From JAZTYK01 sp045636925 (GTDB taxonomy: Bacteria > Bacillota > Clostridia > Oscillospirales > Butyricicoccaceae): DNA of 39,316 bases. Below, piece after piece: positions 22,465-31,132 of the stretch. The position numbers and the translations under genes were made by a program. The first letter of the stretch is position 1. Every line of letters begins with the position of its first letter. The notes below the pieces were generated by a model that ran no database searches, was not told where the DNA came from, and saw only the letters and a program-made list of their open reading frames with translations. The stretch covers positions 1 to 39,316 of the forward strand of contig JAZTYK010000023.1 in NCBI GenBank assembly GCA_045636925.1. The letters are read 5' to 3'.

Positions 22465-23067
22465 TTATGCGTCCATCAGCGCCTTGGCACGGGCGTGCTT
22501 GCTCCGGTGGCAAACCGGCAGACCGTACTTTTCCGCCAGAGGCAGGAAAAAGGCTTCCAGCTGCGCTGCCGTGCCGGAAACCAGCTCGGCTTCGCACTCG
22601 GCAATAGGCTCAGTGCGTTCACCGGCAAAGAGTTCGCCGCGGTCATAGGAAAGGATGCAGGCAAAATCTCCCTGCGCCAGTGTCTTGGCCACCCGGGTGA
22701 ATCGTGCGCCGCAGGTGGGCAGCAGCATCATGCGGCTCAGCAGCGCGGCGGCGGGGAAGGGCAGACTGCCCTGCTCCAACAGCAGCTGAACGCCCTGTTC
22801 CACAGTGTCTGCCTCGCACTCTACCTCCAGCCGTGCAAAGCCCTCGCCGGCGGGAGCCTTAAAGGTGCAGATGCTTTTGTCATTTTCCCGCCGCAGCCGC
22901 AGTGTCATGTGCCGCTGGGCAAGGTTGCCGGGAATGTCATCGTAATAGGTGGCCTCCATGCAGAAGGTTTCCGCTTCCAAAGACAAGCAGGGTGCCACGG
23001 CGGGGTCTTCCAGCAGGGCAGAAAACTGCGCTTCGGTCACAGGAGCCAGCTTGATTTCAATTTCCAT
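22465..23067 (-). CDS. CYTH domain (triphosphate tunnel) phosphatase-like protein
   Basis: A 200-aa soluble protein of the CYTH/triphosphate tunnel metalloenzyme superfamily. It begins with the diagnostic ExExK motif (EIEIKL), followed by alternating charged strands: MTLRLRREND, CTFKAP, RLEVECEADT. These form the tunnel that binds triphosphate and two metals. Bacterial homologues hydrolyse inorganic triphosphate or nucleoside triphosphates; the substrate here is not known. The ATG at 23067 is 6 nt from GAGGTG; an ATG 36 nt earlier has no ribosome site. It is first in an operon with the DUF3810 gene. Confidence 0.92.
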   Translation of the reverse strand: MEIEIKLAPVTEAQFSALLEDPAVAPCLSLEAETFCMEATYYDDIPGNLAQRHMTLRLRRENDKSICTFKAPAGEGFARLEVECEADTVEQGVQLLLEQGSLPFPAAALLSRMMLLPTCGARFTRVAKTLAQGDFACILSYDRGELFAGERTEPIAECEAELVSGTAAQLEAFFLPLAEKYGLPVCHRSKHARAKALMDA

Positions 23068-23105
23068 AGCAAACACCTCACAAAGGATGGCTTGTTTCTG
23101 CATTT

Positions 23106-23134
23106 ATGATACCATTCTTCCGGCATGGGTGCAA
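23106..23134 (-). promoter_or_regulatory. promoter of the CYTH-DUF3810 operon
   Basis: -35 TTGCAC (23129-23134), 17-bp spacer, -10 TATCAT (23106-23111) on the minus strand; leader about 32 nt. Confidence 0.7.
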
Positions 23135-23173
23135 GAAAATGCGCCCGAAAAACAGTAAACTTTTTATGATTAC

Positions 23174-23202
23174 TTCCCATTCCGGGAAAGATGTGTTATA
23201 AT
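23174..23202 (+). promoter_or_regulatory. -10 and overlapping dyad before zapA
   Basis: A TATAAT at 23197-23202 on the plus strand with no good -35. The region where a -35 belongs holds the inverted repeat TTCCC-ATTCC-GGGAA (23174-23188), a candidate binding site. Confidence 0.45.
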
Positions 23203-23289
23203 TAATGTGTATGATTATATCCAAATGGCTTTTTACCACAATAAAGAAACAGAGAGAAAAACGGGGCAGTGCCCCAAGGAGGAATAAAG

Positions 23290-23580
23290 ATGCTGAACAG
23301 AGTCGTCGTGACCATTGACGGTCTGGAGTACACTGTGGTTTCCGAGGATAGCGTGGATGCCATCCGCCGCAGCGCCAATCTGGTGGACGAAAACATTGCC
23401 GCCATCAAAAAGAGCGCACCCCTGTCTTCCCTCAGCGCTTCCGTTCTGGCCGCTATGAACCTGGCTGATTCCTATTACAAGGCGCTGGAGGGCACCGACA
23501 ATCTCCGTCGCCAGATCAAGGATTATGCCGAGGAGAACGGCCGTCTCCGTGCCGAGCTGAACCGCTTAAAGCGCCGCTGA
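23290..23580 (+). CDS. zapA: cell division protein ZapA
   Basis: A 96-aa protein that binds and bundles FtsZ filaments at the division ring. The N-terminal globular part (RVVVTIDGLEYTVVSEDS, then IRRSANLVDENI) matches ZapA, followed by the helical motif SSLSASVLAAMNLADSYYK and a C-terminal coiled coil rich in Arg, Glu and Leu (residues 66-96). AAGGAGGA is 7 nt before the ATG. It heads the long division and cell-shape operon. Confidence 0.94.
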   Translation: MLNRVVVTIDGLEYTVVSEDSVDAIRRSANLVDENIAAIKKSAPLSSLSASVLAAMNLADSYYKALEGTDNLRRQIKDYAEENGRLRAELNRLKRR

Positions 23581-23600
23581 TCCCGCCTGCCGCCAAAAGA

Positions 23601-23626
23601 GGAACGGGCAAGCCCGTTCCGCCTTT
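23601..23626 (+). other. hairpin between zapA and the U32 gene
   Basis: Nine-bp stem GGAACGGGC/GCCCGTTCC with a 2-nt loop (in practice 8 bp and 4 nt), followed by GCCTTTTG. A weak terminator or mRNA stabiliser that would let zapA be expressed above the rest. Confidence 0.6.
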
Positions 23627-23664
23627 TGCTGCCTGTTACCATTAATTTCCCCGGAGGAAATGCC

Positions 23665-25767
23665 ATGAAGCTGGAACTGATGAGCCCTGCCGGCTCTTTT
23701 GAATCTGTAATGGCCGCTGCCCGCAGCGGAGCCGATGCCGTGTACTTTGGCGCGGGCGATTTCAATGCCCGCCGCAATGCCAAAAACCTCACCCGCGAAG
23801 AGCTGGAAGAAGCCATTCGCCAGTGCCACCTGCGCGGCGTCAAGTGCTACATCACCATGAACACCCTGCTCACCGACCGCGAGCTGCCCGCAGCCCGTGA
23901 TCTGGTGCAGCAGCTTTCTGCCATGGGTGCCGATGCCCTTATCGTGCAGGATCTGGGCATGGCCCGGGTGATCCGTGCCGCAGCCCCCGACCTGCCCATT
24001 CATGCCTCCACCCAGATGACCGTCCACAATCTGGCGGGTGCGCTGGCGGCAAAGGAACTGGGCTTCTCCCGCGTGGTGCTCAGCCGCGAGCTGCCCCTCA
24101 GCGAGATCAAGTTCATCTGCCAGAATGCCGGGGTAGAGATCGAGGTCTTTGTTCATGGCGCCATGTGCATGTGCTATTCCGGCCAGTGCTTTTTGTCTGC
24201 CGCCATCGGCGGCCGCAGCGGCAACCGTGGCCTGTGTGCCCAGCCCTGCCGTCTGGGCTATGCCGTAGCCGGTCAGCCCATGGGCAATCCCTTAAGCCTC
24301 AAGGATATGAGCCTTGCCTCCCACCTGCGCGAGCTGGAGGAAGCCGGTGTCGCCTGCATCAAGATCGAGGGTCGCATGAAGCGCCCCGAATATACCGCGT
24401 TGGTCACCGGCATCTACCGCAGAGCACTGGACGAAGACCGCAACCCCACCCGGCAGGAACTGTTCCAGCTGGAGACCGCGTTCTCCCGTGAAGGCTTCTC
24501 CGACGGCTATTTCACCGGAAATAAGGGTCCCCATATGTTCGGTATGCGGCAGGAAAGTGACGGCAAAGACAGCCGCAACCTGTATAAAGAAGTGCGCAAG
24601 CAGTACACCCAAGAGCCCGAGCCCCCCTGTGTGGCGGTGGATCTTGCCTTCTGCGCACAAACCAATGAGAATATGACGCTGACCGTCACCGATGAAGACG
24701 GCAATAGCTTTGAAGCCACCGCGCTGCCTGCTGAGCGGGCATTAAATCGCGCCACCACCAAAGAGGAGGTGGAAAGCGGCTTGCGCAAGACCGGCGGTAC
24801 GGTGTTTTATGCCCGTGATATTGCGGTAGAGCTGGACGAGGGTCTGCGCATCCCCGCCGCTGCCATCAATGCCCTGCGCCGGCGTTGCCTGGAAGGGCTT
24901 ACCGCCCAGCGCAAAAAGTTGCCGGAACGCAGAACCGGCAACTGGCAGCCCGGTGTCAAACGCTTAAGCTATAACGGCAAGCCGGGACTGATTTTCTCCT
25001 TCCTGAAGGCACAACAAATGACGCCCGCCCTGCTGCGCAGAAAGCCCGACTGGATCTGGCTGCCGCTGAAAGAGATGACCGAGCATCTGGATGTGGTGAC
25101 CAAGCTGGCCGAGCTGGGTCAAAAGTTCGTGGCAGTGCCCGACCGCATTATCTGGGACAGCCAGTGGAAGCACACGCTGGAGCAGCTGCGCATCCTTTAC
25201 AAAGCCGGCTTCCGTGATGTGGCGGCCACCAACATCGGTCAGATCGCGATGCTGCAAAAACTTGGCTTTACGGTGCATGGCGACTTCGGTCTCAATGTGA
25301 TGAACTCCCAGACCATCGGCGAACTGCGCCGGATGGGTCTGGCTTCCTGCACCTTATCCTTTGAAATGAATCTGGCACAGATCCGTGACCTGTCCATGGG
25401 CATGGATTGCCAGCTGATCGCTTACGGTCGCCTGCCCCTGATGATCACCGAAAACTGCGTGATCCGTCACGGACGCACCTCCAGCTGCCCCTGCGGTCTG
25501 GAGCGCAGCGAAATGACCGACCGCACCGGCCGCAGCTTCCCCCTGATGCACGAAGATTTCTGCCGCACCACCGTGTACAATGCAGAAAAGCTGTATCTGG
25601 CAGACAAGCTGCCCGACCTGCAAAAGTTGGGTCTGCGCTGGCTGCGCCTGAACTTCACCACCGAAAACCACCGCGAGGCCGAAGACATCGTAGCCGCCTA
25701 TCTGGGCGAGGGCGATGCCGCGCCTCAGCGCATGACGAGAGGACTGTATTATCGTGGCGTACAATAA
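23665..25767 (+). CDS. U32 family peptidase / RlhA-type 23S rRNA hydroxylation protein
   Basis: A 700-aa protein: an N-terminal U32 domain and a C-terminal collagenase-like DUF3656 half. It opens MSPAGSFESVMAAARSGADA, and the U32 signature EVFVHGAMCMCYSGQCFLS (about 158-176) is followed by GNRGLCAQPCRL, whose Cys residues likely bind an Fe-S cluster. A second Cys group (RTSSCPCGLER) lies near residue 612. E. coli RlhA, with the same layout, is needed for hydroxylation of a 23S rRNA cytidine, so an RNA-modifying role is more likely than proteolysis. The ATG at 23665 is 7 nt from GGAGGA. dut overlaps its end. Confidence 0.92.
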   Translation: MKLELMSPAGSFESVMAAARSGADAVYFGAGDFNARRNAKNLTREELEEAIRQCHLRGVKCYITMNTLLTDRELPAARDLVQQLSAMGADALIVQDLGMARVIRAAAPDLPIHASTQMTVHNLAGALAAKELGFSRVVLSRELPLSEIKFICQNAGVEIEVFVHGAMCMCYSGQCFLSAAIGGRSGNRGLCAQPCRLGYAVAGQPMGNPLSLKDMSLASHLRELEEAGVACIKIEGRMKRPEYTALVTGIYRRALDEDRNPTRQELFQLETAFSREGFSDGYFTGNKGPHMFGMRQESDGKDSRNLYKEVRKQYTQEPEPPCVAVDLAFCAQTNENMTLTVTDEDGNSFEATALPAERALNRATTKEEVESGLRKTGGTVFYARDIAVELDEGLRIPAAAINALRRRCLEGLTAQRKKLPERRTGNWQPGVKRLSYNGKPGLIFSFLKAQQMTPALLRRKPDWIWLPLKEMTEHLDVVTKLAELGQKFVAVPDRIIWDSQWKHTLEQLRILYKAGFRDVAATNIGQIAMLQKLGFTVHGDFGLNVMNSQTIGELRRMGLASCTLSFEMNLAQIRDLSMGMDCQLIAYGRLPLMITENCVIRHGRTSSCPCGLERSEMTDRTGRSFPLMHEDFCRTTVYNAEKLYLADKLPDLQKLGLRWLRLNFTTENHREAEDIVAAYLGEGDAAPQRMTRGLYYRGVQ

Positions 25768-26215
25768 TCCCATGACCCTACCCTGCCGCCAGATCGAGCG
25801 GAACGGCAGAAAAGCACCCCTGCCCGCATACCAGACCGACGGCGCTGCCGCCATGGATGTCCATGCCTTTTTGGAGGAACCCGTCACCATTCAGCCCGGC
25901 TGCCGGGCACTGATCCCCACCGGCCTTTGCTATGCTGTGCCCCGGGGCTATGCCATGCTGCTGCTGGCACGCAGCGGTCTTTCCATCAAGCAGGGCATCT
26001 GCCTTGCCAACAGCGTAGGCCTCATCGACTCCGACTACCGGGGCGAGGTGCAGGTAGGTCTGCTGAACACCTCCGACCGGCCCTTTACCGTCCATGATGG
26101 CGATCGCATCGCCCAGATGCTGCTGACGGCAGTGCCTGCCTTTGCGCTGCAGGTCTGCGAGACGCTGGACGATACCGCCCGCGGTGCCGGCGGCTTCGGC
26201 AGCACCAAAGTATAA
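25754..26215 (+). CDS. dut: dUTP diphosphatase
   Basis: A 153-aa homotrimeric dUTPase that hydrolyses dUTP to dUMP. All five motifs are visible: TDGAAAMDVHA (28-38), ARSGLSIKQGI (72-82), GLIDSDYRGEV (89-99, with D92 and the catalytic D94 candidate), GDRIAQMLL (116-124) and the C-terminal arm GAGGFGSTKV. The start is GTG at 25754, inside the end of the U32 gene (14-nt overlap), with AGAGG upstream; the ATG six codons on lacks a ribosome site. Translational coupling to the U32 gene is likely. Confidence 0.95.
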   Translation: MAYNNPMTLPCRQIERNGRKAPLPAYQTDGAAAMDVHAFLEEPVTIQPGCRALIPTGLCYAVPRGYAMLLLARSGLSIKQGICLANSVGLIDSDYRGEVQVGLLNTSDRPFTVHDGDRIAQMLLTAVPAFALQVCETLDDTARGAGGFGSTKV

Positions 26216-26255
26216 ATCCGTTTTTTCGCTCAAGTATCCCCGGAGGTATCCGTTT

Positions 26256-26834
26256 ATGTATGTATTGGCATCCGCATCGCCCCGTCGGCGTGAACTGTTG
26301 CAGCTGGTGCTGCCAGAGTTTACCGTGCGTCCGGCAGACTGCGATGAAACCTGCACCCTGCAGGACCCCCGCAGCCTGGTGATGGAGCTGTCCCTGCGCA
26401 AATGCCGCGCAGCAGTGGCCGACAGCGGCCCGGACGAAGTGGTTATCGCTGCTGACACCCTGGTGTTTTTGGGCAATACCCCCTTGGGCAAACCCAAGGA
26501 CGCCCGGGATGCCCGGGAAATGCTGCGCATGCTGTCCGGCCGCACCCATCAGGTGATGACCGCCTATACGGTGTGGGGCAAGGGGCATGAAGTGACCCGC
26601 TGCGTAGAAACCGCAGTGACCTTTTTTGACCTGACCGATGCCGAGATCGATGCGTATGTTGCCACCGGCGAGCCTTTGGACAAAGCCGGCAGTTACGGCA
26701 TTCAGGGCAAAGGTGCGCTGCTGGTGAAAGAGATCTCCGGCGATTATTATAATGTTGTGGGCCTGCCGGTCAGTGATTTGGCAAAAACCATGGGGCAGCT
26801 TGGCCTGTTGCCGCAAGAAGGGACCGGCGTATGA
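26256..26834 (+). CDS. maf: Maf family nucleotide pyrophosphatase
   Basis: A 192-aa house-cleaning nucleotide pyrophosphatase that removes non-canonical or pyrimidine nucleoside triphosphates. It begins with YVLASASPRRREL; the catalytic and metal Asp is in VIAADTLV, and DKAGSYGIQGKGA is the second family signature. GGAGG is 9 nt before the ATG at 26256; a long frame starting within dut has no ribosome site. Its end overlaps mreC by 4 nt (ATGA), the standard maf-mreC layout. Confidence 0.95.
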   Translation: MYVLASASPRRRELLQLVLPEFTVRPADCDETCTLQDPRSLVMELSLRKCRAAVADSGPDEVVIAADTLVFLGNTPLGKPKDARDAREMLRMLSGRTHQVMTAYTVWGKGHEVTRCVETAVTFFDLTDAEIDAYVATGEPLDKAGSYGIQGKGALLVKEISGDYYNVVGLPVSDLAKTMGQLGLLPQEGTGV

Positions 26835-27664
26835 ATCTAAACTATAAAAAACTGATCGCATTGGCTGCAGTGATCCTTGTGGTCTGCTGCGGTGTGATGC
26901 TGACTTCTGCTCTGCGTCCCGGCGAGCCCACTGTGTTCGGCAATATGTTGGGTGCGATTGTTACCCCGCTGGAGCAAGGGATTTCCGCCATCGGAGACAA
27001 GGTGTCGGATTTCTTTGGTTATTTCTACCGTTATGATGAGCTGCAGGCAGAAAACGAAGCGCTGCGCAAAGAACTGGCCAAGTTCCAGGTGCTGGAAAAC
27101 CTGTATTACGAGGCCATCAACGAAAACGAAGAACTGCGCAAGCTCACTCAGATCCGTGAAAAGCATTCCGACTTCCAGTGCGAACTGGCAGCGGTGGTGT
27201 CCACCATCGATATCGGCATTCACAGCCACTTCACCATCAACAAAGGCTCTTTGGTTGGCATCGAACCCGGTGACTGCGTCATTACAGAGGAGGGTCTGGT
27301 TGGTTATATCGGTGAGGTGGGTCCCAACTTCTCCACTGTCATTACTGTGTTGAATCTGGAGTTCCGCGCCACAGCGCTGAACACCCGTACCCGCGAGACC
27401 CTTGTGGCCCAGGGCAACTTTGACTTTGCCCCCAAGGGTATGCTCAAGCTGTCTTGGCTGGATCATCATGCCAACATCCTGCCCGGTGACACCATTGTCA
27501 CCAGCGGCAGCAATAAATATCCCCCCAACCTGACCGTTGGCAACATCGAGGGGTTTGCGGTGGAAGACCACGGTATCTCCAGCTATGCCACCATCAAACC
27601 CGCGGTAGATCTTGCCAAGCTTACCGACGTGTTTGTGGTGAAATCCTTTGAGGTAGTGAACTAA
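26831..27664 (+). CDS. mreC: rod shape-determining protein MreC
   Basis: A 277-aa bitopic membrane protein that organises the elongation machinery. An N-terminal transmembrane helix (8-27) is followed by a coiled coil (about 65-110) and the extracellular beta-rich MreC core. The core is visible as GIHSHFTINKGSLVGIEPGD, LVGYIGEVGPNFSTVITVL and a final GDTIVTSGSNKYPP. Its start overlaps maf and its stop overlaps mreD, so the three are coupled. No mreB is adjacent. Confidence 0.96.
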   Translation: MNLNYKKLIALAAVILVVCCGVMLTSALRPGEPTVFGNMLGAIVTPLEQGISAIGDKVSDFFGYFYRYDELQAENEALRKELAKFQVLENLYYEAINENEELRKLTQIREKHSDFQCELAAVVSTIDIGIHSHFTINKGSLVGIEPGDCVITEEGLVGYIGEVGPNFSTVITVLNLEFRATALNTRTRETLVAQGNFDFAPKGMLKLSWLDHHANILPGDTIVTSGSNKYPPNLTVGNIEGFAVEDHGISSYATIKPAVDLAKLTDVFVVKSFEVVN

Positions 27665-28185
27665 TGACCCGCAACGAAAAAATCCAGACACTTAAATATT
27701 GTGTATATGCCGCAGTGATGCTGCTGGCTTTTGTGCTGTGCTCTGCCCGGGGCATCACCCCCGGACTGTGGGGCGCCACCGTGGATCCGCTGCCTTTTTT
27801 TGTCTGCGCCATTGCGCTGTACGAAGGCCCTTATGCGGGCGCCGGCTTTGGTTTGGGCGCCGGCATGCTGGTGAGCCTGCATTCCGTGATGGTAGAGGGC
27901 CTTGCCAGTCTGTATCTGGGTCTGTTCGGTCTGGGTTTTGGCCTGCTGGCCATCATTTGGCTGCGGCAGATCCTGCTGAATGCCGTTTTGGGCGGTGCGC
28001 TTTGCATTTTGCTTCAAGGCGCGGTCCGCTTTGTTTTTTACCACGGTCTGGTGCACGGTGTGCCCCTGCAGCAGGATGCGTTGGTGCTGGCCGGTGAACT
28101 GCTGCTGGCACTGGTGCCCGGTGTGCTTCTGTGCCTGCTGGTAAAAAAGATACACTGTAAGTTTGAGGAGGTGCTGGCGCAATGA
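27664..28185 (+). CDS. mreD: rod shape-determining protein MreD
   Basis: A 173-aa multi-spanning membrane protein. Hydrophobic helices begin at residue 11 (YAAVMLLAFVLC) and recur through VDPLPFFVCAIALYEGPYAG, GLFGLGFGLLAIIWL and LLLALVPGVLLCLLV; the PFFVCAIALYEGP block with GAGFGLGAG is the recognisable MreD core. It shares one base with mreC (TAATG) and four with mrdA (ATGA). It partners MreC in the elongasome. Confidence 0.93.
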   Translation: MTRNEKIQTLKYCVYAAVMLLAFVLCSARGITPGLWGATVDPLPFFVCAIALYEGPYAGAGFGLGAGMLVSLHSVMVEGLASLYLGLFGLGFGLLAIIWLRQILLNAVLGGALCILLQGAVRFVFYHGLVHGVPLQQDALVLAGELLLALVPGVLLCLLVKKIHCKFEEVLAQ

Positions 28186-30233
28186 AAAGACAAAGCTTTG
28201 TGCGTCGTGTCATCGCCCTTTGCTTGCTGATGGTGATGGTCACCGGCACCTTGACCATGCGTCTGGTGCACCTGCAGATCGTAAACGGCAAGGACATTGC
28301 CGCAGGCGTTACCGACAATACCGTACGAAAATACACCCAGCTTGCGTCCCGCGGCGAGATCCTGGACCGGGACGGCAACAAGCTGGTCTACAATACCAAG
28401 GCTTTTTTCCTGCAGCTGGACTATTATAACTGGGATAAGTCCACGCAGAACGAGGTGCTTCTGGATCTGGCACAGCGCCTGCAGGCCGCCGAAGCAGAAA
28501 CCTATGACAACCTGCCCATCAGCTTTACACTGCCGTTTTCCTACACCTACTCCAGTACAGAAAGCGGTGATGGCAGAAAACTGGTGCGCTATCTGGAAAA
28601 ACAAGGCTGGAACAAAGACTTAGGGGCAGATGCGGTGATGACGCTGCTGTGCAACAAGTACGGCATTTCCAAGGAACTGTCCGATACCGACCGCCGTCTG
28701 GTGGCCGGTCTGCGGTATTATCTGGAAAGCTGCGAGTTTTCCAGCTACAACACTCCGGTGACGCTGGCGAAGGATCTGGACATTGATACCGTTGCCGATA
28801 TTTCCGAGGCCGCAACTTCGCTGCGGGGCGTCAACATTACGGTAGATGATATCCGTCAGTACAATACCACCCTGGCCGCCCATGTGCTGGGCAGAGTGGC
28901 AGCTATTTCTGCCGAAGAGTACAAGGTGCTGAAGGACAAAGGCTACGGCATCAACGACACTTTGGGCAAGGACGGCATCGAAAAGGCGCTGGAAGATTAC
29001 CTGCGCGGTATCGACGGCACCTATGCCGTGGAATATGACAAAAACGGCGCGGTGGTGGATCAGTATTTTCTGGAGGACCCCGATCCCGGCGACAATGTGG
29101 TGCTGACGCTGGACATGAAGCTGCAGGCGGCGGCAGAACGTGCGCTGAAAGAAACGCTGACCAACCTGCGCGAAACCAAAAAGAAGGGTGAGGGCGGCGA
29201 TGCTGAAGGCGGCTGTGCCGTGGTCATCGACGTAAAGACCGGTGAGATTTTGGCCATGGCCAACTATCCCACCTATAATCTGGAGACCTTCTCCGCGGAT
29301 TTTGCCGCCAACAACAGCAATCCCCTGGCGCCGCTGTTCAACCGCAGCATTGCGGCCCTGTATTCCCCCGGCTCTACCTTTAAGATGTGCACTTCGGTGG
29401 CGGCACTGCAGGAAAAGATCATCACTCCCAGCACCAAGATCCGGGATACCGGCATTTACACCTATTATGAAGACTATCATCCCCGCTGCTGGATCTACCG
29501 TCAGTTTGGCGGCACCCACGGCAATATCAATGTCAGCCAGGCGCTGAAGTATTCCTGCAACTATTTCTACTATGAAGTAGGCAGACTGATGGGCAATGCA
29601 ACCTTGGCAAAGTATGCCGAGGCATTTGGCTTGGGACAGAAAACCGGCATCGAGCTTTCCGGTGAAAAGGCCGGTCATATGGCCTCCGCGGCCCACCGTG
29701 AAGAGACCGGCGGTTCTCCCTGGTACGCGGCTGATACGCTGATGGCCGCCATCGGACAGAGCGACAGCCAGTTCACCCCCATCCAGCTGGCCAATTACGT
29801 GGCCACGCTGGTCAACGGCGGCACCCGCTACCAGCCTCATCTGGTCAAGCAGATTACAAGCAACACCGGCGACAGCATCGTCAAGGACTTCGAGCCCATC
29901 GTGCTGGGCAAGGTAGAAATGTCTGCCGCCACCGTCAAGGCGGTGAAGCAGGGCATGCTGGGCGTTGTGACCGAAGACGGTACCGCATCCAGCTATTTCC
30001 GCGATTTCCCCATCGAGGTAGGCGGCAAGACCGGTTCTGCCCAGAACACCGGTGACCGCAGTGCCCATGCACTGTTCGTGTCCTTTGCCCCCTACGACAA
30101 CCCTGAGATCGCTGTTTGCGTGGTGGGTGAGTATGCTTCCAGCGGCGGTAATCTGGCGCCCATCTGCCTGGAGATTTACAACGAGTACTTTGGTCTCAAC
30201 AAGCAGGAGGACGCTTCTCAGCCCGGCGCATGA
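28182..30233 (+). CDS. mrdA: penicillin-binding protein 2 (class B transpeptidase)
   Basis: A 683-aa elongation transpeptidase that cross-links peptidoglycan. An N-terminal anchor (9-27) is followed by the PBP dimerisation domain with SRGEILDRDGNKLVYN (56-71), then the transpeptidase domain. The active-site motifs are SPGSTFK (S398, K401), SCN (458-460) and KTG (616-618). A low-complexity Lys/Glu/Gly insert lies at 332-343, before CAVVIDVKTG. Its ATG overlaps mreD by 4 nt, and it closes the shape operon. Confidence 0.95.
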   Translation: MKRQSFVRRVIALCLLMVMVTGTLTMRLVHLQIVNGKDIAAGVTDNTVRKYTQLASRGEILDRDGNKLVYNTKAFFLQLDYYNWDKSTQNEVLLDLAQRLQAAEAETYDNLPISFTLPFSYTYSSTESGDGRKLVRYLEKQGWNKDLGADAVMTLLCNKYGISKELSDTDRRLVAGLRYYLESCEFSSYNTPVTLAKDLDIDTVADISEAATSLRGVNITVDDIRQYNTTLAAHVLGRVAAISAEEYKVLKDKGYGINDTLGKDGIEKALEDYLRGIDGTYAVEYDKNGAVVDQYFLEDPDPGDNVVLTLDMKLQAAAERALKETLTNLRETKKKGEGGDAEGGCAVVIDVKTGEILAMANYPTYNLETFSADFAANNSNPLAPLFNRSIAALYSPGSTFKMCTSVAALQEKIITPSTKIRDTGIYTYYEDYHPRCWIYRQFGGTHGNINVSQALKYSCNYFYYEVGRLMGNATLAKYAEAFGLGQKTGIELSGEKAGHMASAAHREETGGSPWYAADTLMAAIGQSDSQFTPIQLANYVATLVNGGTRYQPHLVKQITSNTGDSIVKDFEPIVLGKVEMSAATVKAVKQGMLGVVTEDGTASSYFRDFPIEVGGKTGSAQNTGDRSAHALFVSFAPYDNPEIAVCVVGEYASSGGNLAPICLEIYNEYFGLNKQEDASQPGA

Positions 30234-30255
30234 TCGGGATTTTTAAGGAAACCTC

Positions 30256-30284
30256 TTGAGTTATCAATGAAAATCATGTATAAT
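30256..30284 (+). promoter_or_regulatory. promoter of the MinD-like gene
   Basis: -35 TTGAGT (30256-30261), 17-bp spacer, -10 TATAAT (30279-30284). Its position shows that the in-frame ATG at 30283 cannot be the start codon. Confidence 0.8.
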
Positions 30285-30327
30285 GTCCACATCGTGGGTT
30301 ACTGTACCAAGAAAGGGGTGCGCCGCT

Positions 30328-31089
30328 TTGGGTAAGGTCATTACCGTTGCTTCCGGAAAGGGAGGCACAGGAAAAACCTCGTTTTGCGCCAATGTGGCAA
30401 TTGCCCTTTGTGCCATGGGAGAAAAGGTGCTGCTGATCGATGCCGATGCCGGCCTGCGCAGCCTGGATCTGTCCCTTGGTATGAGTGACCGGTTGCTGTT
30501 CACCTATGGCGACGTGATCGAGGGTCGTGCCAGCCTCAAGGAGGCTGCCGCAACCCACCCCCAGATCCCGTCCTTGCGGGTACTTACCGCACCGGCCTCT
30601 CCCGAGCTGCCCTATACCCAGGTGCAGCTTGCGTCCCTGCTGCGCTATGCCAAACAGCACTTTTCTTTCGTGCTGGTGGATTGCGCCGCCGGTTTGGGGC
30701 AGGATATCCTGTGGTTCGCCGCCGCATCCGACAGTGCGGTGGTGGTTTCCACTCCCGACCAGGCCGCCCTTCGCGGTGCGCAAGTCATCGCCCAGACGCT
30801 GGCAGGCGCCGGACAGAAAAAGGCGCTGATTGCCGTGAACCGACTGCGCCCCGGCATGATCGACAAGGGCGAGGCAGCCACGGTAGACCGTGCCATGGAT
30901 GCATCGGGTCTGTCCCTGCTGGGCGCCGTGCCCGAAGATGAATCGGTGATCGCCGCCGGCAATCGGGGCGAGATCCTGCCGCTGTACCATTACGGCCCTG
31001 CGGCACAAGCTTACATCAACATCGCCAAACGTCTCCGCGGCCAGCGGATCCCCTTGCTGGATCAGGTGCCCGGACGGTACGATAAATAA
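30328..31089 (+). CDS. minD: MinD-like septum site ATPase (TTG start)
   Basis: A 253-aa deviant Walker ATPase of the MinD/ParA group. The P-loop is ASGKGGTGKTSFCAN (GT where MinD usually has GV), followed by LIDADAGLRSLDLSLGM, VLVDCAAGLG and VSTPDQAALRGA, close to MinD rather than to plasmid ParA. The C-terminus (YINIAKRLRGQRIPLL) is amphipathic and fits a membrane-targeting helix. I chose TTG at 30328: AAAGGGGTG lies about 8 nt upstream, while the only earlier ATG sits inside the -10 box. No minC or minE is adjacent, so a related positioning ATPase remains possible. Confidence 0.82.
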   Translation: MGKVITVASGKGGTGKTSFCANVAIALCAMGEKVLLIDADAGLRSLDLSLGMSDRLLFTYGDVIEGRASLKEAAATHPQIPSLRVLTAPASPELPYTQVQLASLLRYAKQHFSFVLVDCAAGLGQDILWFAAASDSAVVVSTPDQAALRGAQVIAQTLAGAGQKKALIAVNRLRPGMIDKGEAATVDRAMDASGLSLLGAVPEDESVIAAGNRGEILPLYHYGPAAQAYINIAKRLRGQRIPLLDQVPGRYDK

Positions 31090-31095
31090 ACACTC

Positions 31096-31111
31096 CGCGG
31101 CAAGCGCCGCG
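31096..31111 (+). other. hairpin between minD and the MgsA-like gene
   Basis: CGCGGC/GCCGCG with an AAGC loop and no T-run: an intercistronic structure rather than a terminator, so read-through from minD is likely. Confidence 0.5.
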
Positions 31112-31132
31112 TTCGAAGGAGGAGACCAGCAT

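Noticed and set aside
28620..30068. 482-aa open frame on the minus strand
   Set aside because: Antisense to mrdA, composition driven by the GC-rich third positions of the real gene.
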